Of a stretch of DNA of 64,000 nucleotides, positions 35,135-44,125 are shown piece by piece. Position 1 is the first letter of the stretch. Each line of letters opens with the position of its first letter. The stretch is taken from positions 124,001-188,000 of the forward strand of contig JAEZTC010000004.1 of NCBI GenBank assembly GCA_023421675.1, in the 5' to 3' direction. This DNA comes from Bacillota bacterium (GTDB lineage Bacteria; Bacillota; Clostridia; Acetivibrionales; JANLFN01). Below the pieces are notes generated by a model, which worked only from the letters and a program-made list of their open reading frames with translations, did not search any database and was not told the DNA's origin. Position numbers and translations under genes: made by a program.

Positions 35135-35249
35135 AACATATAAGGTTATAAAAAGATATCATGACGTATAAAAGGTATCGCCACCCTGATTTTAATGGTA
35201 AAAAGGGCTTACGATAGGGTATATTTTTTAATTAAGAAGGTGCTATCTA
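35135..35249 (+). pseudogene. Internally deleted adaptor gene relic between the two permeases
   Basis: Bases 35135-35204 align with 31241-31314 of adaptor 1: AACATATAAGGTTATAAAAA against AACATATAAAGTTGTAAAAA, then GATATC, TATAAAAGGT, CCTGATTTTAATGGTAAAAA. The last part (ATTTTTTAATTAAGAAGGTG) matches the end of adaptor 1 and the ribosome binding site before permease 1. So an adaptor-permease pair was duplicated and the second adaptor lost almost all its coding sequence. Confidence 0.7.
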
Positions 35250-38216
35250 ATGTCTTTCGTTATAATGGTAATAAGGAAAATTCTAAAAAATAAAAGCCTG
35301 TCTGTTTGCCTTTTATCGGGTATGGTGCTTGCAGTATCCCTATTTAGCAGCATACCTATGTATACCCAGGCAATTTTACAAAAGGCTCTTATAAAGCATT
35401 TGGATGATTCCCAGAAAAAGGACTCGGTTTTCCCGGGGAGCTATACCATATCCATCAACCAGGGTAACATAAAGATAGAGAAGAAACTTGCCGAAGTTGA
35501 GCAGCGCGGTGATGACGTATATAAAGATAAAGATGTAATTGCTTACTATAATAAGCGTCTGGATTCCTTAAAAAAAATGAATGATTACATGAACAAAAAT
35601 ACCGAAGGCCTGATCAATCTTCCTACCCTTGCAAAACTGCACTCATATAATACGGATATCAGAGCTGTTTTAGCCGGCGAAAAAGGTGAAGAAGATGCAA
35701 CAAATATCAAGAGAGGACGGCTTTTATCTGTAAGTGATTTAGACAAGCACATCAAGCTTGTAGACGGCAAAATGCCTTCAAAAACTCCTGTAAACGGCAT
35801 TTATGAGGTATTGGTCTCTGAATTGGCACTAAAAGATTTCGGGGTAACACTGGGACAGGAAATAACATTAAAAGATACAAAACCCCAAAAAACCCTTGAC
35901 CCTATAAAAATCAGGCCTGTAGGTGTTTTTAAAGAAAAAGACCCTGATAATTTGTTCTGGTATTTCAAAATAGCTGAAACAGCTTCTAAGTGCTTTGTTA
36001 TTGACGAAACTTTAATGGAAAACGAAATTCTTACAAAACAGCCTCAGTTAGCTGTTGAGTCTAAATGGTTCTTTGCTTTTGACTACCGTAAAATAGAGTT
36101 CAGTAAGCTAGGCTATTTATTCGGTGGCCACGATAATATAATCAACACCTTGAATAATCTTGCATACGATAATACTGCCTATACTGATGCCCCCATTATT
36201 GCACAAACAAGTATTTTTAAATCAGAAAGTACAAAAACTTCACAGATGCTTTTGTCATTATATATACCTCTGTTGATAATGCTTGGCTTGTTTATATGTA
36301 TGGTTTCCAAGCTGATAATCGAACGCGAAAAAAATGAAATCTCCGTTTTAGGCGGACGAGGAATTAACCGTATACAGGTTGCTTCCATATATATAGTTCA
36401 GGGACTTTTGCTCGGGCTTGTTGCCCTTCTGATAGGCCCTTTTATAGGAATGATACTTGTTAAATTTATTGGTCTTTCAAGTGGTTTTATGGAGTTTTCA
36501 AGCAGGAAGCCCCTTCCTACTTTTTTAAATGGCAGTACTTATCTTTATTCTGTACTGGCAGTTATCTTATCCGTTTTAATGATGGTGATTCCTGCATTTT
36601 TAGCAGGCAGAACAAGTATCGTACACCTGAAGCAATCTCTTGCCCGGAAATCACGGTTCACCTTCTGGGAGAAGTTCTGCCTGGATATTTTCCTTCTCGG
36701 CTTGTCTGCATATGGATACTATACCTTCGTCAAGAGAATTGAAAACCTTACGATTACGCATGCTTCAGCAGTAGAAATTGAAATAGACCCTCTTCTTTTT
36801 ATTGTACCTATGTTGTTTATTATAGGTCTTGGCCTATTTCTTATGAGGTTTTACCCTATCTTAATAAGGTTTATACTCTGGGCAGGCAAAAGGTTCTGGC
36901 CGGTGGAAATACATATCCCTTTGAATCAGGTAAGCCGTTCATTAAGGAGCTATCACTTCCTGATTATTTTCCTGATAATGACACTTTCCATGGGTATTTT
37001 CAGCGCTACGGCAGCCAGAACCATAAACCGCAATCTCGAAGAAAAAATCATGTATATGAACGGAAGCGATTTGGTAGTACAGCCATTTTGGTCTAAAATG
37101 ACTGATGGTGGATCCCAGCCGCTAAGGAGAAATGAAGGCGGACATTCTCTTGTAGTTGATCCTAATGATCCTACTGATACAATGTATACGTTCATAGAGC
37201 CGGATTTCAACGCTTATAAAAAGCTTGACGGAATAGAAAGCGCAGCAAGGATTTTTAACTGGAACGGAATAGGTGTTCATTCAAAATCATTAGCGGGCAA
37301 TGCAAGGCTTATGGGAATTGATACAAATGATTTCGCAAGAACGACATGGTTCAGGAAAGGTCTATTAAAGTATAACTTTTATGATTATCTTAATTTACTT
37401 GGTTCTGAAAAGACAGCATGCCTGATATCCAGGCCTTTAAGTAAAGCAATGGACATTAAAGTCGGTGACACAATACAGGTATCGAGACCTAATATTGAAG
37501 AGCCTATTGGCGATCTTACCGTATATGGAATTGTCGATTACTGGCCTTCATGGAGCCCTTATTTGACTCTTGACTACCCGGAAGGTACAATGCCTGAACT
37601 GATTATAACAAATCTGAGCTACACACAAGAGCTATACCATCTCAAGCCTTATGATGTATGGCTAAAGCTGAAACCAGGTGCTTCTGTAGAACAGGTATAC
37701 AAGGACATACAGAAGAAAAAACTTAAAATAGATAAAATAATCAACTCTCTACAGGAAACATCAGAAAAGAAGAATGAGCCGAATACTCTGACAGTAAACG
37801 GGTCGCTGACGCTTGGCTTTATTATCAGCGGAATAGTGTGTTTCCTGGGATTTCTCATATACTGGATACTATCTATAAAGTCAAGAACTCTCCAATTCGG
37901 TATATTCAGGGCCATGGGGCTCCCTGTCAAAAAACTTATAGGTATGGCAGTCTTTGAACAATTACTGATTTCTGCTGTTGCTTCTGTGATCGGTACTCTT
38001 ATAGGTCTTGTTGCAAGCAGATTATTCGTACCTTTCTTCCAGATAGCGATTGACGCCAAATCACAGGTGCCGCCTTTCAGGGTATCTTCAAACTCAGGCG
38101 ACAGGCTGGAAATTTATTTAATTATAGGGTTCATGCTTCTTTTGTGTATGTTTATTATAGGATTCATTTTATCCAGGATAAAAGCAAACCAGGCAATAAA
38201 GCTTGGAGAGGAATAA
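35250..38216 (+). CDS. FtsX/MacB-type ABC permease 2
   Basis: 988 residues, same layout as permease 1: N-terminal helix, extracellular domain, three helices, central helix, second extracellular domain, three C-terminal helices. The membrane loops are nearly identical (for example the ISVLGGRGINRIQVAS and GIFRAMGLP segments), whereas the second extracellular domain (~600-700) differs most, which suggests selection for different cargo. AAGAAGGTG precedes the ATG. It follows the adaptor relic; it must borrow an adaptor encoded elsewhere. Confidence 0.85.
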   Translation: MSFVIMVIRKILKNKSLSVCLLSGMVLAVSLFSSIPMYTQAILQKALIKHLDDSQKKDSVFPGSYTISINQGNIKIEKKLAEVEQRGDDVYKDKDVIAYYNKRLDSLKKMNDYMNKNTEGLINLPTLAKLHSYNTDIRAVLAGEKGEEDATNIKRGRLLSVSDLDKHIKLVDGKMPSKTPVNGIYEVLVSELALKDFGVTLGQEITLKDTKPQKTLDPIKIRPVGVFKEKDPDNLFWYFKIAETASKCFVIDETLMENEILTKQPQLAVESKWFFAFDYRKIEFSKLGYLFGGHDNIINTLNNLAYDNTAYTDAPIIAQTSIFKSESTKTSQMLLSLYIPLLIMLGLFICMVSKLIIEREKNEISVLGGRGINRIQVASIYIVQGLLLGLVALLIGPFIGMILVKFIGLSSGFMEFSSRKPLPTFLNGSTYLYSVLAVILSVLMMVIPAFLAGRTSIVHLKQSLARKSRFTFWEKFCLDIFLLGLSAYGYYTFVKRIENLTITHASAVEIEIDPLLFIVPMLFIIGLGLFLMRFYPILIRFILWAGKRFWPVEIHIPLNQVSRSLRSYHFLIIFLIMTLSMGIFSATAARTINRNLEEKIMYMNGSDLVVQPFWSKMTDGGSQPLRRNEGGHSLVVDPNDPTDTMYTFIEPDFNAYKKLDGIESAARIFNWNGIGVHSKSLAGNARLMGIDTNDFARTTWFRKGLLKYNFYDYLNLLGSEKTACLISRPLSKAMDIKVGDTIQVSRPNIEEPIGDLTVYGIVDYWPSWSPYLTLDYPEGTMPELIITNLSYTQELYHLKPYDVWLKLKPGASVEQVYKDIQKKKLKIDKIINSLQETSEKKNEPNTLTVNGSLTLGFIISGIVCFLGFLIYWILSIKSRTLQFGIFRAMGLPVKKLIGMAVFEQLLISAVASVIGTLIGLVASRLFVPFFQIAIDAKSQVPPFRVSSNSGDRLEIYLIIGFMLLLCMFIIGFILSRIKANQAIKLGEE

Positions 38217-38231
38217 TAAGGTTCAGATATC

Positions 38232-38282
38232 TTGACATATTTTAGTTTATGTATTAGTCTGGTATTGACTAATAAATTAGTC
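38232..38282 (+). promoter_or_regulatory. Promoter and operator before sensor B
   Basis: TTGACA (38232-38237), 17 nt, TAGTCT (38255-38260). GACTAATAAATTAGTC (38267-38282) is intact; an upstream TTAGTC half-site (38254-38259) keeps the 23-bp spacing but lost its other half. Confidence 0.75.
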
Positions 38283-38298
38283 TTATCGGGGGGCCACC

Positions 38299-39870
38299 AT
38301 GTTTGTAAGTCTTTTCAATTTTGTTCTGGACTTAAGCGTTACCGGAGCAATAATAGCGTTATTCATAATTATTGTCAAAAAAGCTGCCGGAAAATTCTTT
38401 TCCGCCCGGTGGCATTATGTAATATGGTTCCTTCTCCTTGTAAAGCTGATTGTACCCTTCACCTTTTCCAGCAGTATAAGTGTCTTTAACCTGATTAAAC
38501 CAATATACAGCTTTAATCAGGTTAAAAACGTGAGCCATATGAATCAATCTATTAACTCTACTGCATTAACGGAAAAATATTCACCATCAGAACCAGTGAA
38601 CAGTAATTTAGTTCAGAATAAAGCTACCGATATCTCCAGACCACATAATTCATTCAATTGGACTGATGCTGCAGCTTGGGCATGGCTCGCAGGTGTTCTC
38701 ATCTCACTGTTGGTTGCCGCCTTTTCATATAGAAGAACATTTATGCGCACGGAAAAAGCATCACTCAGCCAGTGCGAATACATCATAAAGTTGCTTAGTA
38801 AATGTACAAAGAATAATAAATCAGTAAGAAAACTCAGGATCAGGTTATCCTATTACCATACATCTCCTTTTATAATAGGAGCTTTCAGACCTAGTATAGT
38901 AATTCCCAGTAATATAATAAATTCTATGGATGAAGAAAGCCTTAAAAGTATTCTTATGCACGAACTTATGCATTTAAAGCACCATGATAACACAGTCCGA
39001 ATCGTGTGCTACTTTATTCAGGCTATTCACTGGTTTAATCCGGTTATATGGTTATCATTAAGGTTAATGTCAAGGGATTGCGAAATTGCCTGTGACTCGT
39101 CAGTAATAAGTAACTATAGCAATGAAATGCGTAAGGAATATGCAATACTGCTTGTAAAAAATGCTCAGATAAATACCCAAAAAAACTTTGTACGGCTCAC
39201 CGCTTTTAGTGAAAGTAACCTTAGAAAAAGAATTGTAAATATAGTATCTTTTAAAAAACAATCTCCTGCTCGCTATCTTGCAGCTTTTCTTGTGTTCACA
39301 GCATTAACTGTTGTTCTATTGACAGGAGCAACTGCCAGCACAAACAGCATTTTATCTGACAGTTTTGATAATGTTAAAAGTATATACTTTTATAACTACC
39401 TTGATATAAGCAACCCAAATAATTCTACCCTGCTAAACGATACTTTAAAATCAAAGGTTTACTCACGTGTTGAAATAAATAGCACACTATATGATGGCGC
39501 TACTGTTAATGCAATGAAAACCAAGTTTGTTTATTATTTTAAGGATCTAAATATTTTGGAAAACAAAGATACATGCAGATTATTCTATGATCTGATTTCC
39601 AAAAACTCCGGAAAGACCTTGCTTGTACATAATAATGAGTTTGAGAATCCTGCTCTAAGTGTGGAAATAACTTACAACGACGGACATACAGATTATTTTT
39701 ACTCCAATTCTGATGGCAGCAAGGTTTATAGAGTACTTGGCAATGCTAATTTCCTCGAATGTATGAACTCTGATTTTGCATCAATAATTAAAAAACAAAC
39801 TCTAAAGTCTGTTACTGAATTACACCCATGTATACTTCGATATTCTGGAACTGAGTTCATCTACTTCTAG
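38299..39870 (+). CDS. BlaR1-like M56 metalloprotease sensor B
   Basis: 523 residues, clear paralog of sensor A: helices FVSLFNFVLDLSVTGAIIAL and RWHYVIWFLLLVKL, M56 zinc motif HELMH (221-225), acidic CEIACD, a transmembrane helix near 335, and an extracellular domain with NDGHTDYFYSNSD and VLGNANFLEC. No penicillin-binding domain. The C-terminus is slightly shorter than in sensor A. It has its own regulated promoter and GGGGGG ribosome binding site. Likely senses a related but distinct envelope signal and acts on the same repressor. Confidence 0.87.
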   Translation: MFVSLFNFVLDLSVTGAIIALFIIIVKKAAGKFFSARWHYVIWFLLLVKLIVPFTFSSSISVFNLIKPIYSFNQVKNVSHMNQSINSTALTEKYSPSEPVNSNLVQNKATDISRPHNSFNWTDAAAWAWLAGVLISLLVAAFSYRRTFMRTEKASLSQCEYIIKLLSKCTKNNKSVRKLRIRLSYYHTSPFIIGAFRPSIVIPSNIINSMDEESLKSILMHELMHLKHHDNTVRIVCYFIQAIHWFNPVIWLSLRLMSRDCEIACDSSVISNYSNEMRKEYAILLVKNAQINTQKNFVRLTAFSESNLRKRIVNIVSFKKQSPARYLAAFLVFTALTVVLLTGATASTNSILSDSFDNVKSIYFYNYLDISNPNNSTLLNDTLKSKVYSRVEINSTLYDGATVNAMKTKFVYYFKDLNILENKDTCRLFYDLISKNSGKTLLVHNNEFENPALSVEITYNDGHTDYFYSNSDGSKVYRVLGNANFLECMNSDFASIIKKQTLKSVTELHPCILRYSGTEFIYF

Positions 39871-39936
39871 GCAGACTATTATTTTTTAATTTAATCATTT
39901 TCTCGCTGTACATTTTTGTGCCTACAAACAAATACA

Positions 39937-39987
39937 TTGACATATTTCAGCTGGTATATTAATCTATAAGTGACTAATATTTTAGTC
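39937..39987 (+). promoter_or_regulatory. Promoter and single operator before sensor C
   Basis: TTGACA (39937-39942), 17 nt, TAATCT (39960-39965); GACTAATATTTTAGTC (39972-39987) starts 6 nt after the -10, as at the repressor promoter. Confidence 0.78.
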
Positions 39988-40034
39988 TATACAAGTTTTT
40001 AAGAATTGGGCTTAGTCATAAGGGGTTGTTTACC

Positions 40035-42119
40035 ATGCTTTCTGATGTATTTCTTTTTATATTGCACCTGAGCCTGACCGGGTCAGTGATTGCAGCAGCT
40101 ATAATCATTGTAAAAAAACTGACTGGAAACTTTTTTTCAGCAAGGTGGCATTATTTTGTGTGGTTTCTTCTTCTTATAAAACTGCTTGTCCCTTTTACTT
40201 TTTCAAGCAGCTTAAGTCTGTTTAATATTTACAAATCCCCAACCGACTTTTCACACTATAGCCTTGGAGATAATTTAACACCCCAAGTCAGTAAAAATTT
40301 TAATTCTGTAGTAACAGAGCAGCCCTTAAAATCGGGTACAGCGGTTAGCTCACAACAGGCCTTTGAGAAAAGCGCTCCCACAAACCAGAAATGGTTAGAT
40401 TTCCTGGACATTTGTGCTTATATATGGCTATGTGGAGTTATTGTCCTTCTCGCAGCTGCACTTGTTTCATATTGGCGTATGTATCGCCGTACTACAAAAG
40501 TGCCCTGCCCTTACCGGGAATATCTTAATGACCTTCTGCAAAACTGTTCAGATAATTCAGATATAGTGGAAAAAATCTCAATCAGATATTCAAAACACTT
40601 CATATCACCATTTACTTTTGGTATATTCGAGCCTTGTATCGTTATCCCTGAAACACTGATAATGGATAAACGAAAGCTGGAAATAATACTAAAGCATGAA
40701 CTTGTACATATAAAGCGACATGACCACATAACAAGGGTTTTATCATATGTATTGCAAGCAATACACTGGTTTAATCCGCTTATCTGGGTTTCATTCAAAC
40801 TGATGGCTAAGGATTGTGAGGTATCCTGTGATTCGGCTGTGATAAAAAGTTTTGACGAAGATATGAGGAACAAATATGCGATGCTGCTTATTGAAACAGC
40901 ACAGATGATAAATGTTCCCCAAAAATATGTTAAGGTAGCCTCTTTTAGTGAAAGTAATCTAAAAAAACGGATACACAGCATTACAGGATCTAAGAAACAT
41001 TCCTTGGTTTCAATTATTTCATCAGTGCTGATTTTTACCTTATTATCATTTGTCCTTATGACAGGAGCCAATGCTAATGATAATATTCTGAACGAAAGCT
41101 TCAAAAACGTACAGACAATAAAAATATCCTGTAAAGGTGATCCCAATTTAATCCGCATCAAAAATCAGCCAGTCCAATGGTATAATTCATTAGACCAAAA
41201 AAACTTTACACTTTCAATATATAATCCAAATAATATATTGCTTTTTAATATTAATAATATTGAAGATGGAACATATATTGAAAAGATATTAAACACTAAG
41301 AGTAATGAAAAAGAGTGCCGGATGTTTTATGACATTATAATAAAAAAATCGACAGAAAGGACTCTGAAAAAAAATGAGCACTTTTATAATATGCTTTATA
41401 CCGTTGAGATTACTTATAAAGATGGAAAAGTCGATTATCTTATAACCGATTCAAAATACGGTGAAGTCTATAAACCCCTTAAAAACGGCAATTTTGTGAA
41501 AGTAAGAAATATGGATCTGTTGTATGCAATTAATAAGTATTCCAGCGGGCTACTGTCAGACACAAATAATAATACTCTTGTTGCTACAACATATTACGGA
41601 GAAGAGAATGCCGAATCACTTGGTATTAAAAAGCCTGAAAATGGCAATATACTTTCATCAGATCAGCTTCAGGGATCCCCTGTTTACGGAAAAGGCAGAA
41701 TTAACGGAGCCGATAAAACCGCACAGATAGAAATTGAGAGTTCACAACTGCCTAGAATTAAAAAAGGGAGCACAGTATACTTGGCATATTTAAAGGGTAC
41801 CGTTAAAAGCGTACCCGATCCCAAAACTATCAAAAGCAGCACGTGTACAATAAAAGCAGATATGGAGAATGTCTACAACTCATCGCAATGGGATAATTTA
41901 GAATTTGATGCTAGTATATATAATATTTTTACAGTACCCACCGGATGTATACAAAAAGGTAATAATGGTAAGCAATACATATGGGTATCCGACAGACGTT
42001 ATAACGAAGAATATTGGTTATTAGTGGAAGCTAAAACAGGCCAAACAGATGGTAAAATGATAGAAGTTACAGAATTAAATAATATGTTTTGGTATGAATC
42101 AATAATTTACCCAATTTAG
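40035..42119 (+). CDS. BlaR1-like M56 sensor C fused to adaptor-like (MFP) domain
   Basis: 694 residues; ATG at 40035 follows AAGGGG. Residues 1-340 repeat the sensor layout: helices, HELVH zinc motif (221-225), CEVSCD, then the last transmembrane helix. An extracellular sensor domain (~345-520, with KDGKVDYLITDS) resembles sensors A and B. Residues ~525-694 are extra and match the tandem lipoproteins downstream: ESLGIKKPENG, IEIESSQLPRIKKGS, KSVPDPKTIKSSTCTIKAD and LVEAKTGQTDGKMIEVTE. That module resembles the beta-barrel and membrane-proximal parts of MacA/HlyD adaptors. A sensor joined to an adaptor-like module suggests direct sensing of transporter assembly or cargo. Confidence 0.87.
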   Translation: MLSDVFLFILHLSLTGSVIAAAIIIVKKLTGNFFSARWHYFVWFLLLIKLLVPFTFSSSLSLFNIYKSPTDFSHYSLGDNLTPQVSKNFNSVVTEQPLKSGTAVSSQQAFEKSAPTNQKWLDFLDICAYIWLCGVIVLLAAALVSYWRMYRRTTKVPCPYREYLNDLLQNCSDNSDIVEKISIRYSKHFISPFTFGIFEPCIVIPETLIMDKRKLEIILKHELVHIKRHDHITRVLSYVLQAIHWFNPLIWVSFKLMAKDCEVSCDSAVIKSFDEDMRNKYAMLLIETAQMINVPQKYVKVASFSESNLKKRIHSITGSKKHSLVSIISSVLIFTLLSFVLMTGANANDNILNESFKNVQTIKISCKGDPNLIRIKNQPVQWYNSLDQKNFTLSIYNPNNILLFNINNIEDGTYIEKILNTKSNEKECRMFYDIIIKKSTERTLKKNEHFYNMLYTVEITYKDGKVDYLITDSKYGEVYKPLKNGNFVKVRNMDLLYAINKYSSGLLSDTNNNTLVATTYYGEENAESLGIKKPENGNILSSDQLQGSPVYGKGRINGADKTAQIEIESSQLPRIKKGSTVYLAYLKGTVKSVPDPKTIKSSTCTIKADMENVYNSSQWDNLEFDASIYNIFTVPTGCIQKGNNGKQYIWVSDRRYNEEYWLLVEAKTGQTDGKMIEVTELNNMFWYESIIYPI

Positions 42120-42193
42120 TAATTATATAAGGGCATTTTAAATCATTTCTCTAATATGACATTTAATATATTTTAATATTGATTTATTCCCTA

Positions 42194-42244
42194 TTGACAA
42201 ACCAAGACTAATGCGTTAGTCTAAATATGACTAACGCATTAGTC
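42194..42244 (+). promoter_or_regulatory. Promoter with two tandem operators before adaptor 2
   Basis: TTGACA (42194-42199), 17 nt, TAGTCT (42217-42222). Operators GACTAATGCGTTAGTC (42206-42221) and GACTAACGCATTAGTC (42229-42244), 23 bp apart; together they form one larger palindrome flanked by CCAA/TTGG. Confidence 0.82.
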
Positions 42245-42274
42245 TTGGTTATTTTTACTTATGGGGGATCAAAT

Positions 42275-43351
42275 ATGAATAAAAAGTTGTTACAAAAGCT
42301 ACCATTTTTTATTTGTAGCCTGATTATTATTTCAGTAACTTTTTGTGGCTGCAGTATACTATCTGACGATAATGAAACTCTCGGCCCTCCTCCAAATATT
42401 AAAGTTCAAAAAAATGAATATGAACTTTACAAAATTGTTAAAAAAGATATTGAAAAAAACATTAAGGGCAGTGCCACTCTTATATCAGCTCAAAAAGCAG
42501 AACTTTTTTTCACTGAATCAGGTACAAGGATACAAAGTATCAATGTAACTGAAGGACAGAGCGTAAAAAAAGGCACTCCCCTCATTACTCTTAATACAGA
42601 TGAGATTTCTGACAATTGCAAAATTCAGGAGAGTGAAATTAAAAAGATACAGATTCAACTGGATACTCAAAAGTCATTATTAAATAAGTATCAGTCACTT
42701 CCGAAGGATTATCAGCCATCCCAGAAGGATATCAATGATTTGATCAATAATATAAAGCTGGCAGAAATTGATCTGGAAAATGCAAACATAAACTTGAATG
42801 TGCTTAAAAGAAAAATGTCGCAATCTGTTTTATCAGCACCTTTTGATGGTGTTGTCACTTTCCTTGATGCAGAAACAAAAGCCGGTAATAATGCTGAAGC
42901 ATATAAAAGGGTTGTAACAGTTTCAAATCCGAATAACCTTCAATTAACCTATCAGGTTCCAAAGGAAAATATTTATACTATAAAAACAGGCATGAAAGCT
43001 CAAATAACCTATAAAGGAACCAAGTATGAAGGAGCTGTAGTTATGTCACCAGAAGATGCTCCTGAAAATTCATCAGAAAAACAGCTAAGTACGGCTTTAA
43101 TCAGTGTAAAAGGTCTTCCTGCCGAAGTAAAACTTGGATCAACCCTTGATTTTAAGATTGTTCTCCAAAGTAAAAGCAATGTTATTGTAATACCAAAAAG
43201 AGCATTAAAAGCCAACTACTCTGGTAAAACCGTCCAAATAATGGATGGAGAGACAAAGAAACTGATACTCGTAGAAACCGGATTAGAAACAGATGTGGAT
43301 ACTGAAATATTATCAGGTCTTAGTGAAGGTCAAAAAGTAATTTTAAACTGA
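42275..43351 (+). CDS. MacA/HlyD-type membrane fusion adaptor lipoprotein 2
   Basis: 358 residues; ATG at 42275. Lipoprotein signal ending VTFCGC (Cys 24/26), helical hairpin with the shared YQSLPKDYQPSQKDI segment, second lipoyl half (VLSAPFDGVVTFLD), beta-barrel (IYTIKTGMKAQITYKGTKYE) and membrane-proximal domain (VIPKRALKAN, then VETGLETDVDTEILSGLSEGQ). Paralog of adaptor 1. It heads the operon that continues with the two ABC ATPases, so it is probably the adaptor used with them and the two permeases. Confidence 0.88.
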   Translation: MNKKLLQKLPFFICSLIIISVTFCGCSILSDDNETLGPPPNIKVQKNEYELYKIVKKDIEKNIKGSATLISAQKAELFFTESGTRIQSINVTEGQSVKKGTPLITLNTDEISDNCKIQESEIKKIQIQLDTQKSLLNKYQSLPKDYQPSQKDINDLINNIKLAEIDLENANINLNVLKRKMSQSVLSAPFDGVVTFLDAETKAGNNAEAYKRVVTVSNPNNLQLTYQVPKENIYTIKTGMKAQITYKGTKYEGAVVMSPEDAPENSSEKQLSTALISVKGLPAEVKLGSTLDFKIVLQSKSNVIVIPKRALKANYSGKTVQIMDGETKKLILVETGLETDVDTEILSGLSEGQKVILN

Positions 43352-43403
43352 TAAATATTACTTAATAACAATATATATAGGTCATTATTTGGGAGGAGTA
43401 GTT

Positions 43404-44078
43404 GTGCCGATTATAACTTCTGAAAGTGTAAACAGATACTTTAAATCAGGGTCAGAAACCCTGCATGTACTTAATGATATCAGTATTTCAATAGAGCCCA
43501 GAACATTGACTGTTTTAAAAGGAAGATCCGGTTCAGGTAAGACTACTCTTTTAAACCTGCTCGGTGCTCTTGATTGGCCAAATGATGGGAAAATTTATTT
43601 CGACAATATTGAAATCACTGATATTCCTGAAAAGTCTAGAGATGAATTGAGACGAAAAAATATGGGGTTCGTTTTTCAAGCGGTATCTCTGATTTCACTT
43701 ATGTCCGCATATGAAAATGTAGAACTGGGGCTCAGAATAGCAGGCAGTCCACTAAAGAACAGGTATAAAAGGGTTGAAGAATGCCTTTCATTAGTAGGAT
43801 TGCAAAAACGTATGAACCACAGGGTTCATGAGCTTTCTGGAGGCGAACAGCAGAGGGTGGCTATTGCGAGGGCCATTTCACACAAGCCTAAAGTAATTTT
43901 TGCTGACGAACCAACTGCTGAGTTGGATACACATATGGGTTTACAAGTAATTAAAATATTCAAAGATTTAATTTCAAGTGAAGGCGTAACAGTAGTTATG
44001 TCATCCCATGACCCTAATATAATAGAGCTTGCAGATTGTGTTTTTTCTTTGCAGGATGGTGAAATTGTCAATGAATAA
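43404..44078 (+). CDS. MacB/LolD-type ABC ATPase 1
   Basis: The start is GTG at 43404, 5 nt after GGGAGGAG; an earlier in-frame TTG is in the ribosome binding site. 224 residues, a lone ATPase: Walker A GRSGSGKTTLL, Q-loop in FVFQAVSLIS, signature LSGGEQQRVAIARA, Walker B VIFADEPTAELD, H-loop His in SSHDPN. This is the LolD/MacB/FtsE family, which drives FtsX-type permeases; the natural partners are the two permeases at 32174-38216. Confidence 0.9.
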   Translation: MPIITSESVNRYFKSGSETLHVLNDISISIEPRTLTVLKGRSGSGKTTLLNLLGALDWPNDGKIYFDNIEITDIPEKSRDELRRKNMGFVFQAVSLISLMSAYENVELGLRIAGSPLKNRYKRVEECLSLVGLQKRMNHRVHELSGGEQQRVAIARAISHKPKVIFADEPTAELDTHMGLQVIKIFKDLISSEGVTVVMSSHDPNIIELADCVFSLQDGEIVNE

Positions 44079-44125
44079 TAACCTTGCAGGAATAGCCAGA
44101 TTCGCGGAAAAGGAGTTAATTTTCT

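Noticed and set aside
29329..42119. Reading the M56 sensors as beta-lactam sensors
   Set aside because: No SxxK or KTG motif and no transpeptidase domain after the last transmembrane helix; neighbouring genes are transporters, not beta-lactamases.
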